Of a DNA stretch of 64,000 nt, positions 17,756-26,988 are shown in pieces; position 1 is the stretch's first letter, and every line of letters begins with the position of its first letter. The notes under the pieces are model-generated. The model saw nothing but the letters and a program-made list of their open reading frames with translations. It was not told where the DNA came from and ran no database searches. The stretch lies in the NCBI GenBank assembly GCA_964549275.1, contig CAZJUP010000010.1:1-64000 (forward strand). The letters are read 5' to 3'. Origin of the DNA: CAZJUP01 sp964549275. Lineage in GTDB: Bacteria > Fidelibacterota > Marinisomatia > Marinisomatales > TCS55. Position numbers and translations under genes: made by a program.

Positions 17756-18658
17756 TTAATTTTCATAGCGGACAAAGTCCACCCACGCCATCTCTTTTTG
17801 AAACTCAGAAATGGTTTTTGCAACGGCGAGAGCCGTATCTTTATTTTCGTAGCTGCCGACACGAATTCGATACCAAACCGCTCCATTTTCTTTGAAAAGA
17901 GCCTTTTGGATATATGCATCATATCCGGCTTCAATTAAAATTGCAGCCACGATTTTAGCTTGATCTAAATTCTTTTTTGAAGCCACCTGTATAGTAAATC
18001 TGTTTTGGTCAAAGGGAATGGATGAGCCGGGACTAATTTTCGGTTTTTGTTTTTTTTCAGGTGTCGGGGAAGGTGGTGACTCCGGGGTCTCCATCGCCGC
18101 ACTCGGAACGATGATGGGCTCCTCTTCTTCAAGGTCAAAGTCAGTATTTTCTTCTTCGTACCACTTTATCGATTCTTCTTCATCGGCGGTTTCATCTTCA
18201 CCAATTAGTTCCGCAACTGCATCCCAATCATTAACCTCATCTTCTCCTTCCGCAATAAATTCTTCTGAATCGATATCCTCTTCAAAGTCAGCTTCCGGAT
18301 CTTCCACCGTCACCGAAAAGGATTGTGTACTGATTTCATCATTGTATTGAAATACAGACACCTCAACAGCATAGCCACCCGAGACATCGGGGACAAAGGT
18401 CATGTGAGCTCCTGTCTCATCAAGGGAAAAGTCGGAATTTATAATTTCACTGTCGTCCGGTTTTTCTGTCAATTCCCACATAAAGTCCAAATCATCACTA
18501 TCATCGGGGATTTCGGAATGGAAGGTATAAGGGTCCCCTGCAAGTGCGGATTCTTTACCTTTTCCACAACTCACCAATAAAATTCCTAAACAGGCCATGA
18601 GGAAAATGAACTTTGCGGACAAGGGAATCCTGTGTACAGATTGCTTTCTCATCAACAC
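17756..18658 (-). CDS. SPOR-domain lipoprotein with acidic central region
   Basis: A 300-residue predicted lipoprotein: hydrophobic N-terminus ending in lipobox LLVSCG (Cys near residue 31). Residues about 45-120 look like a PKD/cadherin-like beta domain (PYTFHSEIPDDSDDLDFMW, VSGGYAVEVSVF). A long Glu/Asp-rich linker (about 125-180) and a Pro-rich stretch lead to a C-terminal SPOR domain (FTIQVASKKNLDQA through WYRIRVGSYENKDTA), which binds denuded glycan strands of peptidoglycan at the division site. It probably works in septal wall remodelling (inference). The neighbours are the Cys-rich membrane protein and ndk. Confidence 0.85.
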   Translation of the reverse strand: MLMRKQSVHRIPLSAKFIFLMACLGILLVSCGKGKESALAGDPYTFHSEIPDDSDDLDFMWELTEKPDDSEIINSDFSLDETGAHMTFVPDVSGGYAVEVSVFQYNDEISTQSFSVTVEDPEADFEEDIDSEEFIAEGEDEVNDWDAVAELIGEDETADEEESIKWYEEENTDFDLEEEEPIIVPSAAMETPESPPSPTPEKKQKPKISPGSSIPFDQNRFTIQVASKKNLDQAKIVAAILIEAGYDAYIQKALFKENGAVWYRIRVGSYENKDTALAVAKTISEFQKEMAWVDFVRYEN

Positions 18659-18693
18659 CGAATTTGAGGGTGAGTGAGGATTAAATGCAACAG

Positions 18694-19119
18694 TTACTGC
18701 TGTGAAATTAATTCGGATTCTGAAAAGAAAAATCCAATTTCCCGATTTGCATTTTCATCGCTATCGGCACCATGGACTGCATTTTCTCCTAAACTTGCAG
18801 CAAAATCTTTTCGGATAGTACCTTCTTCTGCATCCGCTGGGTTGGTGGCTCCTATCGTTTCACGCCATGCGGCAACTGCATTTTCTTTTTCAAGAGCTAA
18901 AACCATGCATTTCCCTGAGGACATAAATATAGTTAATTCCTCAAAGAATGGTTTACCTCTGTGAATGCCGTAAAACCCTTCCGCCTGGTTTTTCGTCATA
19001 CGGGTGAGCTTTGCCCCTAGAATTGTAAATCCTGCTTCAAGAATTCGATCATAGATTTTTCCTGTATGACCGTTTTCCACAGCATCCGGTTTGATAATAG
19101 CAAAGGTTCGGTTGCCCAT
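18694..19119 (-). CDS. ndk: Nucleoside-diphosphate kinase
   Basis: A 141-residue enzyme that transfers the gamma-phosphate of ATP to NDPs. The N-terminal FAIIKPDAV and the active-site phospho-His in NAVHGADSDENANREI are canonical, and the length matches bacterial Ndk. It follows sucD by 25 nt on the same strand. The link with succinyl-CoA synthetase is common and makes sense because that enzyme yields GTP or ATP that Ndk equilibrates. Confidence 0.97.
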   Translation of the reverse strand: MGNRTFAIIKPDAVENGHTGKIYDRILEAGFTILGAKLTRMTKNQAEGFYGIHRGKPFFEELTIFMSSGKCMVLALEKENAVAAWRETIGATNPADAEEGTIRKDFAASLGENAVHGADSDENANREIGFFFSESELISQQ

Positions 19120-19144
19120 ATTTAATCCTCCAAATTGTATTTAT

Positions 19145-20026
19145 TTAAATTGACTTTAGTGCATTTTTCATTTTTTCGCCAATATCTGCTACCGATTCGC
19201 AAACATCGATATTGCATTCTTTCATAATTCGCATTTTGGCTTCTGCTGTATCATCTCCACCTGAAACAATAGCTCCGGCGTGACCCATTCGTCGTCCGGG
19301 AGGTGCGGTTTGTCCTGCAATAAATCCAACAATGGGTTTTGACATATTTTCTTTAGCCCAGCGTGCGGCTTCTATTTCCATTTGCCCGCCAATTTCTCCT
19401 ATGACAACAACACCTTCCGTTTCCGGATCATCTTCAAACATTTTTAAAACATCCGTCATGGTTGTGCCTATGATGGGATCTCCACCAATGCCCAGTGCAG
19501 TGGTTTGCCCTAATCCTACATCAACCAATTGGCCAATAGCTTCGTAGGTCAATGTTCCGGATTTTGAGACGACTCCAATATTTCCTTTTTGGGTAATGAA
19601 CCCGGGCATAATTCCCAGTTTGCATTCATCCACAGTAATGATTCCCGGGCAGTTCGGACCCACAAGTCGAGTACCGTTTTGGTCGATAATATGTTTGACT
19701 TTGACCATATCATTGACTGGGACACCTTCTGTAATGCAAACCACCACGTCGATGTTGGCTTCAGAGGCTTCTATGATAGCATCTGCGGCAAAGGCCGGGG
19801 GGACGAAGATAATGGAAACATTTGCACCTGTTGCCTCTTTGGCTTCTTCCACGGAGTTAAATACAGGAACGCGTCCATCGAGCGCTGTTTGTCCACCTTT
19901 GCCCGGGGTTACTCCCCCAACAATTTGGGTTCCGTATTCTAACATCTGTCCACCATGAAAGGTGCCCTCGGACCCTGTAATACCCTGAATGATAACCTTT
20001 GAATTTTTATTGATTAAAATAGACAT
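19145..20026 (-). CDS. sucD: Succinyl-CoA synthetase alpha subunit
   Basis: A 293-residue alpha subunit of succinate-CoA ligase in the TCA cycle. It has the CoA-binding Rossmann domain (GITGSEGTFH, then GGVTPGKGG) and the phosphorylated His in GHAGAIVSGG. The conserved GPNCPGI is present. It lies 9 nt after sucC, the normal beta-alpha order, and upstream of ndk. Confidence 0.97.
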   Translation of the reverse strand: MSILINKNSKVIIQGITGSEGTFHGGQMLEYGTQIVGGVTPGKGGQTALDGRVPVFNSVEEAKEATGANVSIIFVPPAFAADAIIEASEANIDVVVCITEGVPVNDMVKVKHIIDQNGTRLVGPNCPGIITVDECKLGIMPGFITQKGNIGVVSKSGTLTYEAIGQLVDVGLGQTTALGIGGDPIIGTTMTDVLKMFEDDPETEGVVVIGEIGGQMEIEAARWAKENMSKPIVGFIAGQTAPPGRRMGHAGAIVSGGDDTAEAKMRIMKECNIDVCESVADIGEKMKNALKSI

Positions 20027-20035
20027 GATTTTCCT

Positions 20036-21214
20036 TTAATGATTTAGTGCGGAATGAACCACTTTTTCTGCTGCGTCTTTCATCCCGTCTGCCGGGATAA
20101 TATCCAAGTCAGACTCGGTGAGAATTTGCTTCGCATCTTCTGCATTCGTGCCTTCCAGCCGAACAACAACAGGGACTTTTAGCCCCAGCTCGCTCACGGC
20201 TTGGATGACTCCGTTTGCAACCCGATCACACCGTACTATACCCCCGAATATATTAATCAAAACCGCCTTCACATTTTCGTCGGAAATAATAATCTTGAAC
20301 CCGTTTTTAACTGTTTCTGCGCTGGCGGTTCCCCCCACATCCAAAAAGTTCGCCGGGTCGCCCCCTGCCAGTTTTATAATATCCATGGTCGCCATAGCCA
20401 ATCCTGCACCATTCACCATACATCCCACGTTCCCATCCAGTTTAATGTAATTGAGATGGTATTTTCCCGCTTCAACTTCCATAGGATCTTCTTCGTCAAA
20501 ATCCCGCATTTCTGCGATATGTTTTTGGCGAAACAGGGCATTATCATCGAAGTTGAATTTAGCATCCAGCGCGACGATTTCATCCTCTTCGGAGAGAATG
20601 AGAGGATTAATTTCCACCAGTGATGCATCCGTTCCTTTATAGCATTGATACATGTTCAAAAAGACCCTCACAGCGGATTTAAACGCCGGTCCAGTCAGTC
20701 CTAATCCGTACGCCAATTTTCTGGCATGGTAGGCTTTCATCCCCATGAGGGGGTTAATCCAGACTTTAATAATTTTTTCCGGTGTTTCTTCAGCCACTTT
20801 TTCAATTTCAACACCCCCTTCGGAAGAAACCATAAATACATCCATGGCATTCCCTCTGTCTAAAGTGATGGCCGCATAATACTCCTGTTTGATATCCAGA
20901 GCTTCGGTGATATACACTTTTTTTACTTTTTGTCCTAGGGCCCCCGTCTGGTGAGTAACCAAGTTCATTCCAAGAATGGATTGGGCATTATCCAAAGCTT
21001 TTTTTGATGTTGGAGAATACTTCACACCGCCACCTTTACCCCGACCACCGGCATGGATTTGAGCTTTAACCACAACAGCATCTGTACCATATTCTTTTTG
21101 AACAGACGCAATAGCATTTTTTGCCTCATCTTTGAATTGAATGACTATCCCATCCTGGATAGGGATGCCGTATTGTTTTAGAATTGCTTTACCTTGGTAT
21201 TCGTGAATTTTCAT
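20036..21214 (-). CDS. sucC: Succinyl-CoA synthetase beta subunit
   Basis: A 392-residue ADP- or GDP-forming beta subunit. The ATP-grasp domain is recognised from the N-terminal MKIHEYQGKAILKQYGIP, the KAQIHAGGRGKGGGV nucleotide-binding loop and LVEINPL. The C-terminal ligase domain has NIFGGIVRCD. It works as a heterodimer with SucD to form ATP/GTP from succinyl-CoA. Base spacing to the upstream GTPase-like gene is 21 nt, so they may be co-transcribed. Confidence 0.97.
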   Translation of the reverse strand: MKIHEYQGKAILKQYGIPIQDGIVIQFKDEAKNAIASVQKEYGTDAVVVKAQIHAGGRGKGGGVKYSPTSKKALDNAQSILGMNLVTHQTGALGQKVKKVYITEALDIKQEYYAAITLDRGNAMDVFMVSSEGGVEIEKVAEETPEKIIKVWINPLMGMKAYHARKLAYGLGLTGPAFKSAVRVFLNMYQCYKGTDASLVEINPLILSEEDEIVALDAKFNFDDNALFRQKHIAEMRDFDEEDPMEVEAGKYHLNYIKLDGNVGCMVNGAGLAMATMDIIKLAGGDPANFLDVGGTASAETVKNGFKIIISDENVKAVLINIFGGIVRCDRVANGVIQAVSELGLKVPVVVRLEGTNAEDAKQILTESDLDIIPADGMKDAAEKVVHSALNH

Positions 21215-21235
21215 TTGGTTATCCTGATGATACTA

Positions 21236-22549
21236 TCAACTAATTTTTGTTAAGACATCTTCCAGTGTGGGGTGCCCGATTTCCTGGAGATCATACGTAA
21301 CACGGACACTTGGTTGTTTAATTTGGATAATGCGTCTGAGGTCTATGGGCGTTCCAATTATGACCACATCACATTCGGTGTTAGCTATGGTTTCTTCCAA
21401 ATCTTTCATCTGTTGCCCACCATACCCCATGGCAGGAAGAACCATGCCTATATCGGGATATTTCTCAAATGTTTCCGTAATGGTCCCTACTGTAAAAGGT
21501 CTGGGATCCACCAAATCCATGGCTCCAAATTTTTCTGCAGCGACCACACCGGCACCATATTGCATTTCCCCGTGGGTTAATGTAGGACCGTCCTCAACGA
21601 CCAGCACCTGTTTATTCCGGATGAGGGAAGCCTCTTCAACAGATACTGGGCTTGCTGCATCAATAATGATAGCAGTGGGATTATAGTTCCTGACATTCCA
21701 GCGAACCTCATCTACTGACTCCGCATCGGCAGTGTCTATTTTATTGATAACGACGGCATCTGCCATGAGCAAGTTTGTTTCTCCTGGAAAATAGGCCAGT
21801 TCATGTCCGGCACGATGAGGGTCGGCAACAGTAATCATAACATCAGGCTTATAGAAGGGCATATCGTTATTTCCCCCATCCCATAAAATGACATCAGCTT
21901 CCTGCTCTGCCTGCCGGAGGATAGCTTTATAATCTACCCCTGCATATACAATGGTGCCTGTGGCAATATGCGGTTCATATTCTTCCATCTCTTCAATCGT
22001 ACAATCATGCTTTTTTAAGTCCTCAATCGTTTCAAATCGCTGAACAGCTTGGGCTGCTAAATTTCCGTAGGGCATAGGATGGCGAATAGCCGCTACCTTT
22101 TTACCGGATTTTTTTAGGATTTCTGCCACCCGGCGTGTGGTTTGGCTTTTTCCGCATCCTGTCCGGACTGCGCAGACTGCAACAACGGGTTTGGATGATG
22201 CCACCATTGTTTGTTTTCCGCCTAAGAGTTTGAAATGAGCACCGGCGGCCAATACTCGGGATGCTTTATGCATGACGTCTTCATGGGCAATATCCGAGTA
22301 AGAAAACACCACTTCTTCTACTTGTGTATCTTTAATGAGATTTTCCAATTCGGACTCATCTAAAATCGGAATACCGTCCGGGTAAAGTTCTCCGGAGAGT
22401 TCCGGAGGGTAAATGCGGCCCTCAATATTTGGGATTTGCGTCGCTGTAAAGGCGACCACATCGTACAAATTATTGTGGCGATAGATCACATTAAAATTAT
22501 GAAAATCGCGCCCTGCGGCACCCATAATGATGGTTTTTACTTTAGTCAT
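21236..22549 (-). CDS. Cyclic 2,3-diphosphoglycerate synthase-like GTPase (COG2403 type)
   Basis: A 437-residue protein of the family annotated as cyclic 2,3-diphosphoglycerate synthetase or predicted GTPase. An N-terminal Rossmann-like part (IMGAAGRDFHNFNV) is followed by a P-loop-like segment AVRTGCGKSQTTR (about 131-143) and nucleotide motifs DGGNND and NKIDTA. The biochemical function was worked out in thermophilic methanogens, where the product is a thermoprotectant; many bacteria carry homologues whose role is not established, so the enzymatic name should be treated with care. It lies between pruA and sucC on the same strand, spaced 68 and 21 nt. Confidence 0.85.
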   Translation of the reverse strand: MTKVKTIIMGAAGRDFHNFNVIYRHNNLYDVVAFTATQIPNIEGRIYPPELSGELYPDGIPILDESELENLIKDTQVEEVVFSYSDIAHEDVMHKASRVLAAGAHFKLLGGKQTMVASSKPVVAVCAVRTGCGKSQTTRRVAEILKKSGKKVAAIRHPMPYGNLAAQAVQRFETIEDLKKHDCTIEEMEEYEPHIATGTIVYAGVDYKAILRQAEQEADVILWDGGNNDMPFYKPDVMITVADPHRAGHELAYFPGETNLLMADAVVINKIDTADAESVDEVRWNVRNYNPTAIIIDAASPVSVEEASLIRNKQVLVVEDGPTLTHGEMQYGAGVVAAEKFGAMDLVDPRPFTVGTITETFEKYPDIGMVLPAMGYGGQQMKDLEETIANTECDVVIIGTPIDLRRIIQIKQPSVRVTYDLQEIGHPTLEDVLTKIS

Positions 22550-22617
22550 AGTTCTCCCCCGGGTTTTTATGGTTTATGGATTTAAGTTCTGTCGTTCAGC
22601 GTTTTTTGTGATTTTTT

Positions 22618-24252
22618 TTAGGACTCTTTCATAAAGGGATATTGAAAATCTTTGGGTGGGTCAAATGTTTCTTTAATGGTTCGTTGAGAAATCCATCGAA
22701 TGAGATTAAAAATGGACCCTGCTTTATCGTTGGTTCCGGAAGCTCGGCTTCCACCGAATGGCTGCTGGCCTACCACGGCCCCGGTGGGTTTGTCGTTGAT
22801 ATAAAAATTCCCAGCAGCATGGGTGAGCCGCTCTGATGCCTGTTCCACGGCTTGGCGATCCTGCCCCCAAACACACCCGGTTAACGCGTAAGGGGATGTG
22901 GAATCCACCAAATCCAGAGTTACATCCCAATTCTTAGGGTCGTAGAGAAAAATAGTCAGTACAGGCCCGAAAATTTCTTCGCACATGGTGGTGTATTGCG
23001 GGTTTGTAGTGAGGAGGGTTGTGGGCTCAACAAAATACCCTTTAGAGTCATCTGTATTCCCGCCGGTGATGATTTCCACATCCGGTGAATGTTTTGCATC
23101 TTCTATATAGGATTTAATCGTTTCGAAAGAAGACCGGTCAATAACCGCATTCATAAAATTTGAAAAATCTTCCACATCACCCATTCTTATTTCATTCACC
23201 TGTCGGATGAAGGCAGCTTTAACTTTCGGCCAAATGGAAGTGGGAATATACGCACGGGAAAGGGCTGAGCATTTTTGTCCTTGGTATTCAAAAGCGCCCC
23301 GAATCATGGCGGTAACCAATCCTTCTATGTGTGCGGATTCATGAGCTATGCAAAAATCTTTGCCTCCGGTTTCACCTACAATCCGAGGATAAGACTTGTA
23401 TGTGCTGATATTTTCGCCAATGGTTTTCCACATATTTTGAAATACAGGTGTTGAACCCGTAAAGTGAACACCGGCAAGATTGGGATTTTTCATCACCACA
23501 GGACCCACTTTTGAACCGGGTCCAGGAATAAAATTAATGACCCCGTCCGGCACACCGGATTTCCGGAATAATTCCATGAGAAAATGGGCGCTGTACACGG
23601 CAGATGATGCCGGTTTCCAGAGGACGACATTCCCCATCATGGCCGGAGCAGAAGGGAGATTTCCTGCAATGGACGTAAAATTGAAGGGGGTAACAGCAAA
23701 TACGAATCCTTCCAGGGGACGGTGCTCTAATTGATTCCACATGCCGTCCGGTGAATAGGTGGGCTGTTGTTCATATAATTCTTGAGCATACCAACAGTTA
23801 AAATTTAAAAAATCAATCATTTCGCAAGCGGCGTCAATTTCAGCCTGAAAGGCATTTTTGCTCTGGGATAACATGGTAGCCGCATTGAGAGTTTGCTCAT
23901 CGTGGCGTTGAAGAATTGACGCCATTTTTTTAAAAATAGCCGCCCGGGCTTCCCAGGGCATTTTTGACCAGGTCTGCCACGCTTCCATGGCGGCATCAAT
24001 GGCCATCTTCACTTCTGTTTCTCCCGCCATATGATAATGGCCAAGAAGATGGCTGTGGTTATGCGGTATCCGAATTTCGCCCATTCGCCCGGTTTTAATT
24101 TCTGTTCCCCCGATGACCAGTGGAATTTCTATTTGAGCGGACTTCAACTCCTCAATACGGGACTTGAGGGCAATTCTTTCCGGTGTCCCCGGAGCATAAG
24201 ACAGAATAGGCTCATTAACGGGTTTCGGTACAACAGCTTTGGCGTTTTTCAT
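22618..24252 (-). CDS. pruA: L-glutamate gamma-semialdehyde dehydrogenase (1-pyrroline-5-carboxylate dehydrogenase)
   Basis: A 544-residue aldehyde dehydrogenase that oxidises glutamate semialdehyde to glutamate in proline catabolism. The catalytic Cys is in GQKCSALSR, the general base Glu in VGETGGKDF, and the cofactor loop GSTPVF is present. Length and the PFGGSRASGTNDKAG end match the stand-alone, ALDH4A1-type P5C dehydrogenase rather than the long PutA fusion. No proline dehydrogenase gene is visible in the window. The next upstream gene is dusB, 102 nt away. Confidence 0.94.
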   Translation of the reverse strand: MKNAKAVVPKPVNEPILSYAPGTPERIALKSRIEELKSAQIEIPLVIGGTEIKTGRMGEIRIPHNHSHLLGHYHMAGETEVKMAIDAAMEAWQTWSKMPWEARAAIFKKMASILQRHDEQTLNAATMLSQSKNAFQAEIDAACEMIDFLNFNCWYAQELYEQQPTYSPDGMWNQLEHRPLEGFVFAVTPFNFTSIAGNLPSAPAMMGNVVLWKPASSAVYSAHFLMELFRKSGVPDGVINFIPGPGSKVGPVVMKNPNLAGVHFTGSTPVFQNMWKTIGENISTYKSYPRIVGETGGKDFCIAHESAHIEGLVTAMIRGAFEYQGQKCSALSRAYIPTSIWPKVKAAFIRQVNEIRMGDVEDFSNFMNAVIDRSSFETIKSYIEDAKHSPDVEIITGGNTDDSKGYFVEPTTLLTTNPQYTTMCEEIFGPVLTIFLYDPKNWDVTLDLVDSTSPYALTGCVWGQDRQAVEQASERLTHAAGNFYINDKPTGAVVGQQPFGGSRASGTNDKAGSIFNLIRWISQRTIKETFDPPKDFQYPFMKES

Positions 24253-24354
24253 GGTATACCTATCAAAATTGGGTTACTATCGTAAAATAAACCCGGGAAT
24301 TTACCGAGTTGCTGGATGCATATCAAGGCATGGGGTTGAGAAAAAGGTGCCATA

Positions 24355-25317
24355 TCAGGATTCTAAGCTGGTTAAAAGCTTCAACATTTCATCCTTGTTT
24401 TTCGCCATGACCAAAGCCTTTCGTACAGAAGACGCCCCCTCAAATCCTTTGATATACCACCCAAAATGTTTTCGCATCATATTGGTGCCGTTCCGTTCGC
24501 CATGCCATTCAATCATTAAATCAAAATGGCGGCGGCATAAGGTGAAGCGCTCTGTGATCGTTGGCGGAGGAGGAAGGGGGTCCCCGTTTAACACAGCCGC
24601 TGCATTTCGGAAAAACCAGGGATTTCCCAAAGCAGCTCTCCCCACCATGACCGCATCGCATCCTGTTTCTTCGAACATGCGGTTCATATCATCTGTAGAA
24701 TTCACATCCCCGTTACCAATAACAGGGATAGAAACAGATTGTTTCAGGCGTTTGATATAGGCCCAATCGGCGTGGCCACTATAACTTTGTTTGGTGGTCC
24801 GGGGGTGAAGAGCAATGGCCTTAATGCCCTGCTTTTCCAGGCGTTCACCTGCTTCCGGAATCACCATAGAATTTTTGTCCCAACCCACGCGCATTTTAAC
24901 GGTAACAGGGACTTCCGGTACGGCATCCACAACAGCAGCAGTGATATCATCCATGAGGCATAAATCCCGAAGGGCAGCAGACCCGGCGCCCCGTTTGGTG
25001 ACTTTAGGAACAGGACATCCGTAGTTGATATCCACAATATCCGGTTGAAATTTATCCACTACCATTCGCGCTGCCCGGCTCATGACTTCCGGAGAATCTC
25101 CAAAAATTTGAATGCCTATAGGTCGTTCTGCGTCTGTAAAGTGAATCATACGCCAGGTTTTGGCATTTTCCCTTATGATACCATGGGCGGATACAAATTC
25201 GGAATAAACCACACCGGCTCCCTGTTCTTTGCATAACACACGAAAAGGGTAGTCCGTTACCCCGGCCATGGGAGCTAAAAAAATAGGGGGATTAACCTTT
25301 AAAGAACCGATTTTCAT
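24355..25317 (-). CDS. dusB: tRNA-dihydrouridine synthase B
   Basis: A 320-residue FMN enzyme reducing specific uridines in the tRNA D-loop. The TIM-barrel N-terminus (LAPMAGVTDYPFR), the active-site Cys in NYGCPVPKVTKRGAG, the FMN-contacting KMRVGWD and the HPRTTKQSYSGHADW segment all match DusB. It is the first gene of its leftward run; a 272-nt divergent intergenic region separates it from the outer-membrane-like gene at 25590 and must contain both promoters. Confidence 0.93.
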   Translation of the reverse strand: MKIGSLKVNPPIFLAPMAGVTDYPFRVLCKEQGAGVVYSEFVSAHGIIRENAKTWRMIHFTDAERPIGIQIFGDSPEVMSRAARMVVDKFQPDIVDINYGCPVPKVTKRGAGSAALRDLCLMDDITAAVVDAVPEVPVTVKMRVGWDKNSMVIPEAGERLEKQGIKAIALHPRTTKQSYSGHADWAYIKRLKQSVSIPVIGNGDVNSTDDMNRMFEETGCDAVMVGRAALGNPWFFRNAAAVLNGDPLPPPPTITERFTLCRRHFDLMIEWHGERNGTNMMRKHFGWYIKGFEGASSVRKALVMAKNKDEMLKLLTSLES

Positions 25318-25589
25318 GGTTAAAATTTACGATAACACATCTATGATTGACCCAAGGAGTATGGGGAAGAATCAACAATAAACATTGAATAGAATTCGAA
25401 AATTATTTTTCTTTATCTATTTTTTGTATTATGCCGAAATTATTTTTCACATAATTGTTTCTCTCATTTCAAATTCAACATAAGCCATTGAGTTGGGGTA
25501 CGGAATTTTTGAGGATACTCCTTTAGAAACAATAGGATTCCATGTAAATTGGATAAGCGAATCTTATTTAGAAATAGAGGAGTAATATC

Positions 25590-26297
25590 ATGAAAAAAAT
25601 TATCCTTTTTATCGCCATTTCTTTTATTTCTATTCATTTTCTTCAAGGGCAAAGCGGATTGGCCATTACCTTCCGCGCTGGCCAGCCGGCCAACGGAACA
25701 ATCATCGGGATTAAACTGGGACCTTTTCTCCCTTATTTGGGTGCCGATTATTTTACATTCGGATTCAATGTGGACAGGAAGGATGATGAATTTGTCACAG
25801 ATTGGGAGTCCGGAATGTTAGTTCATCACTGGGAGTATCGTGACCATACTGAAGTCCAAACGGATGTGTTTATGCCGACTTTCGGATTACGGTTCTACTT
25901 GATGCAGTCTGATATTCGAGCATACCTTTTGGCAGAAGTAGGACCGGGATTGCCGGATATCAATATTGAATCCACCGGTTATGAACACCAATACAATCCG
26001 GATGGGTCTCTCCAATGGGATGAATCCTGGGATGATCATTTTAAACTAAAGGATGATGCGGAAGATTTGGATTTCGGCCGTTTTTCCATTGGGTTGGGTT
26101 TGGAATATGATTTGGAAACTGAATTAATGATTGGTGGAGAATTTGGTTTTCAGTTCGTGGGTGGACATATGATGGATGAGGGATCAGAATCAGGAGATAA
26201 ACCCCACGGAAGTTACTGGGAAGATAAATGGAAAAATGAGGTTGGTGGAGGCCTCGGCGGGACCTATACCCGCTTTACTCTCAGCTTTTACTTCTGA
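25590..26297 (+). CDS. Small predicted outer-membrane beta-barrel protein
   Basis: A 235-residue protein with a clear signal peptide (MKKIILFIAISFISIHFLQGQ). The mature part alternates polar and hydrophobic residues and Gly/aromatic turns, and ends in an aromatic residue (FTLSFYF), all typical of small outer-membrane barrels. There is no match to a named family that I recognise. GGAG lies about 9 nt upstream of the ATG. It stands alone between dusB (divergent) and rpmB. Acidic loops (for example DDHFKLKDDAEDLD) may face outward (inference). Confidence 0.7.
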   Translation: MKKIILFIAISFISIHFLQGQSGLAITFRAGQPANGTIIGIKLGPFLPYLGADYFTFGFNVDRKDDEFVTDWESGMLVHHWEYRDHTEVQTDVFMPTFGLRFYLMQSDIRAYLLAEVGPGLPDINIESTGYEHQYNPDGSLQWDESWDDHFKLKDDAEDLDFGRFSIGLGLEYDLETELMIGGEFGFQFVGGHMMDEGSESGDKPHGSYWEDKWKNEVGGGLGGTYTRFTLSFYF

Positions 26298-26522
26298 GTT
26301 TTCCTTCGGACTGTAACTCAGTCCTCTATTCGGTGAACCTTTTTCACAGCCCAGATTTGAGGATGTAAAGTCTTGAGCCCCATTAAAACGTCCACTCTTA
26401 CATGAAGAGGGGGCGAAATTGATTCAATATTTCTTTGTATCAAAATGAATGGGGTTTAAATTCCTCGGCTTTTTTAAGCAAAGAATTATTCATTAAGACA
26501 AGACAAAAATATAGAACAACCC

Positions 26523-26759
26523 ATGAGCAGAGTTTGTGACATCACCGGAAAAAAACCCATGTATGGGAACAATGTGAGCCATGCTCATAATAAATCCCGT
26601 CGTCGGTTTGATGTAAATCTTCAGAAAAAACGATTTTGGCTGGCGGACGAAAACCGCTGGATTACCCTGAACGTATCGACACAAGGCCTTCGTCTGATTG
26701 ATAAAATTGGTATTCGACAAGTCGTGAATCAGTTACGGGCAGACGGAAAAAAGATTTAA
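26523..26759 (+). CDS. rpmB: 50S ribosomal protein L28
   Basis: A 78-residue ribosomal protein. It begins [24 protein letters not shown], the conserved L28 start, followed by the RRRFDVNLQ segment. It is a single gene here, not paired with rpmG. A strong terminator follows at 26788. It faces ftsZ tail to tail. Confidence 0.96.
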   Translation: MSRVCDITGKKPMYGNNVSHAHNKSRRRFDVNLQKKRFWLADENRWITLNVSTQGLRLIDKIGIRQVVNQLRADGKKI

Positions 26760-26787
26760 ATTTATCATATAACCATCTCCTTTTGGA

Positions 26788-26817
26788 AGTCCCGGCACTA
26801 TTGTCGGGACTTTTTTT
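26788..26817 (+). terminator. Rho-independent terminator after rpmB
   Basis: AGTCCCG (26788-26794) pairs with CGGGACT (26805-26811) around a 10-nt loop and runs straight into seven T (to 26817). It is 28 nt after the L28 stop codon. Confidence 0.92.
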
Positions 26818-26881
26818 ATATTTTTCATCTCCGGGAATAAAAATCAGAACATGCTTCGTTCATAATGAATCCTATGCAAAA

Positions 26882-26913
26882 CACCCCCGTTTTCCCATAA
26901 GAAAACGGGGGTG
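26882..26913 (-). terminator. Strong hairpin, probable ftsZ/dcw terminator
   Basis: A 13-bp perfect stem, CACCCCCGTTTTC (26882-26894) with GAAAACGGGGGTG (26901-26913), has a 6-nt loop. Read leftward it lies 75 nt beyond the ftsZ stop and is followed by TTTT only, so the T-run is short, but the stem is very stable. It is the best candidate for the end of the dcw transcript. Confidence 0.7.
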
Positions 26914-26988
26914 CTGTCGGGGGTTTATCACCCTGCCTTGTGCCAACCAAGTGTATGTGAAAAGCAGTGGGGGAAATCGATGCCTTTA

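Noticed and set aside
26306..26330. GGACTG/CAGTCC hairpin after the outer-membrane-like gene
   Set aside because: Six pairs but no T-run; not convincing as a terminator.
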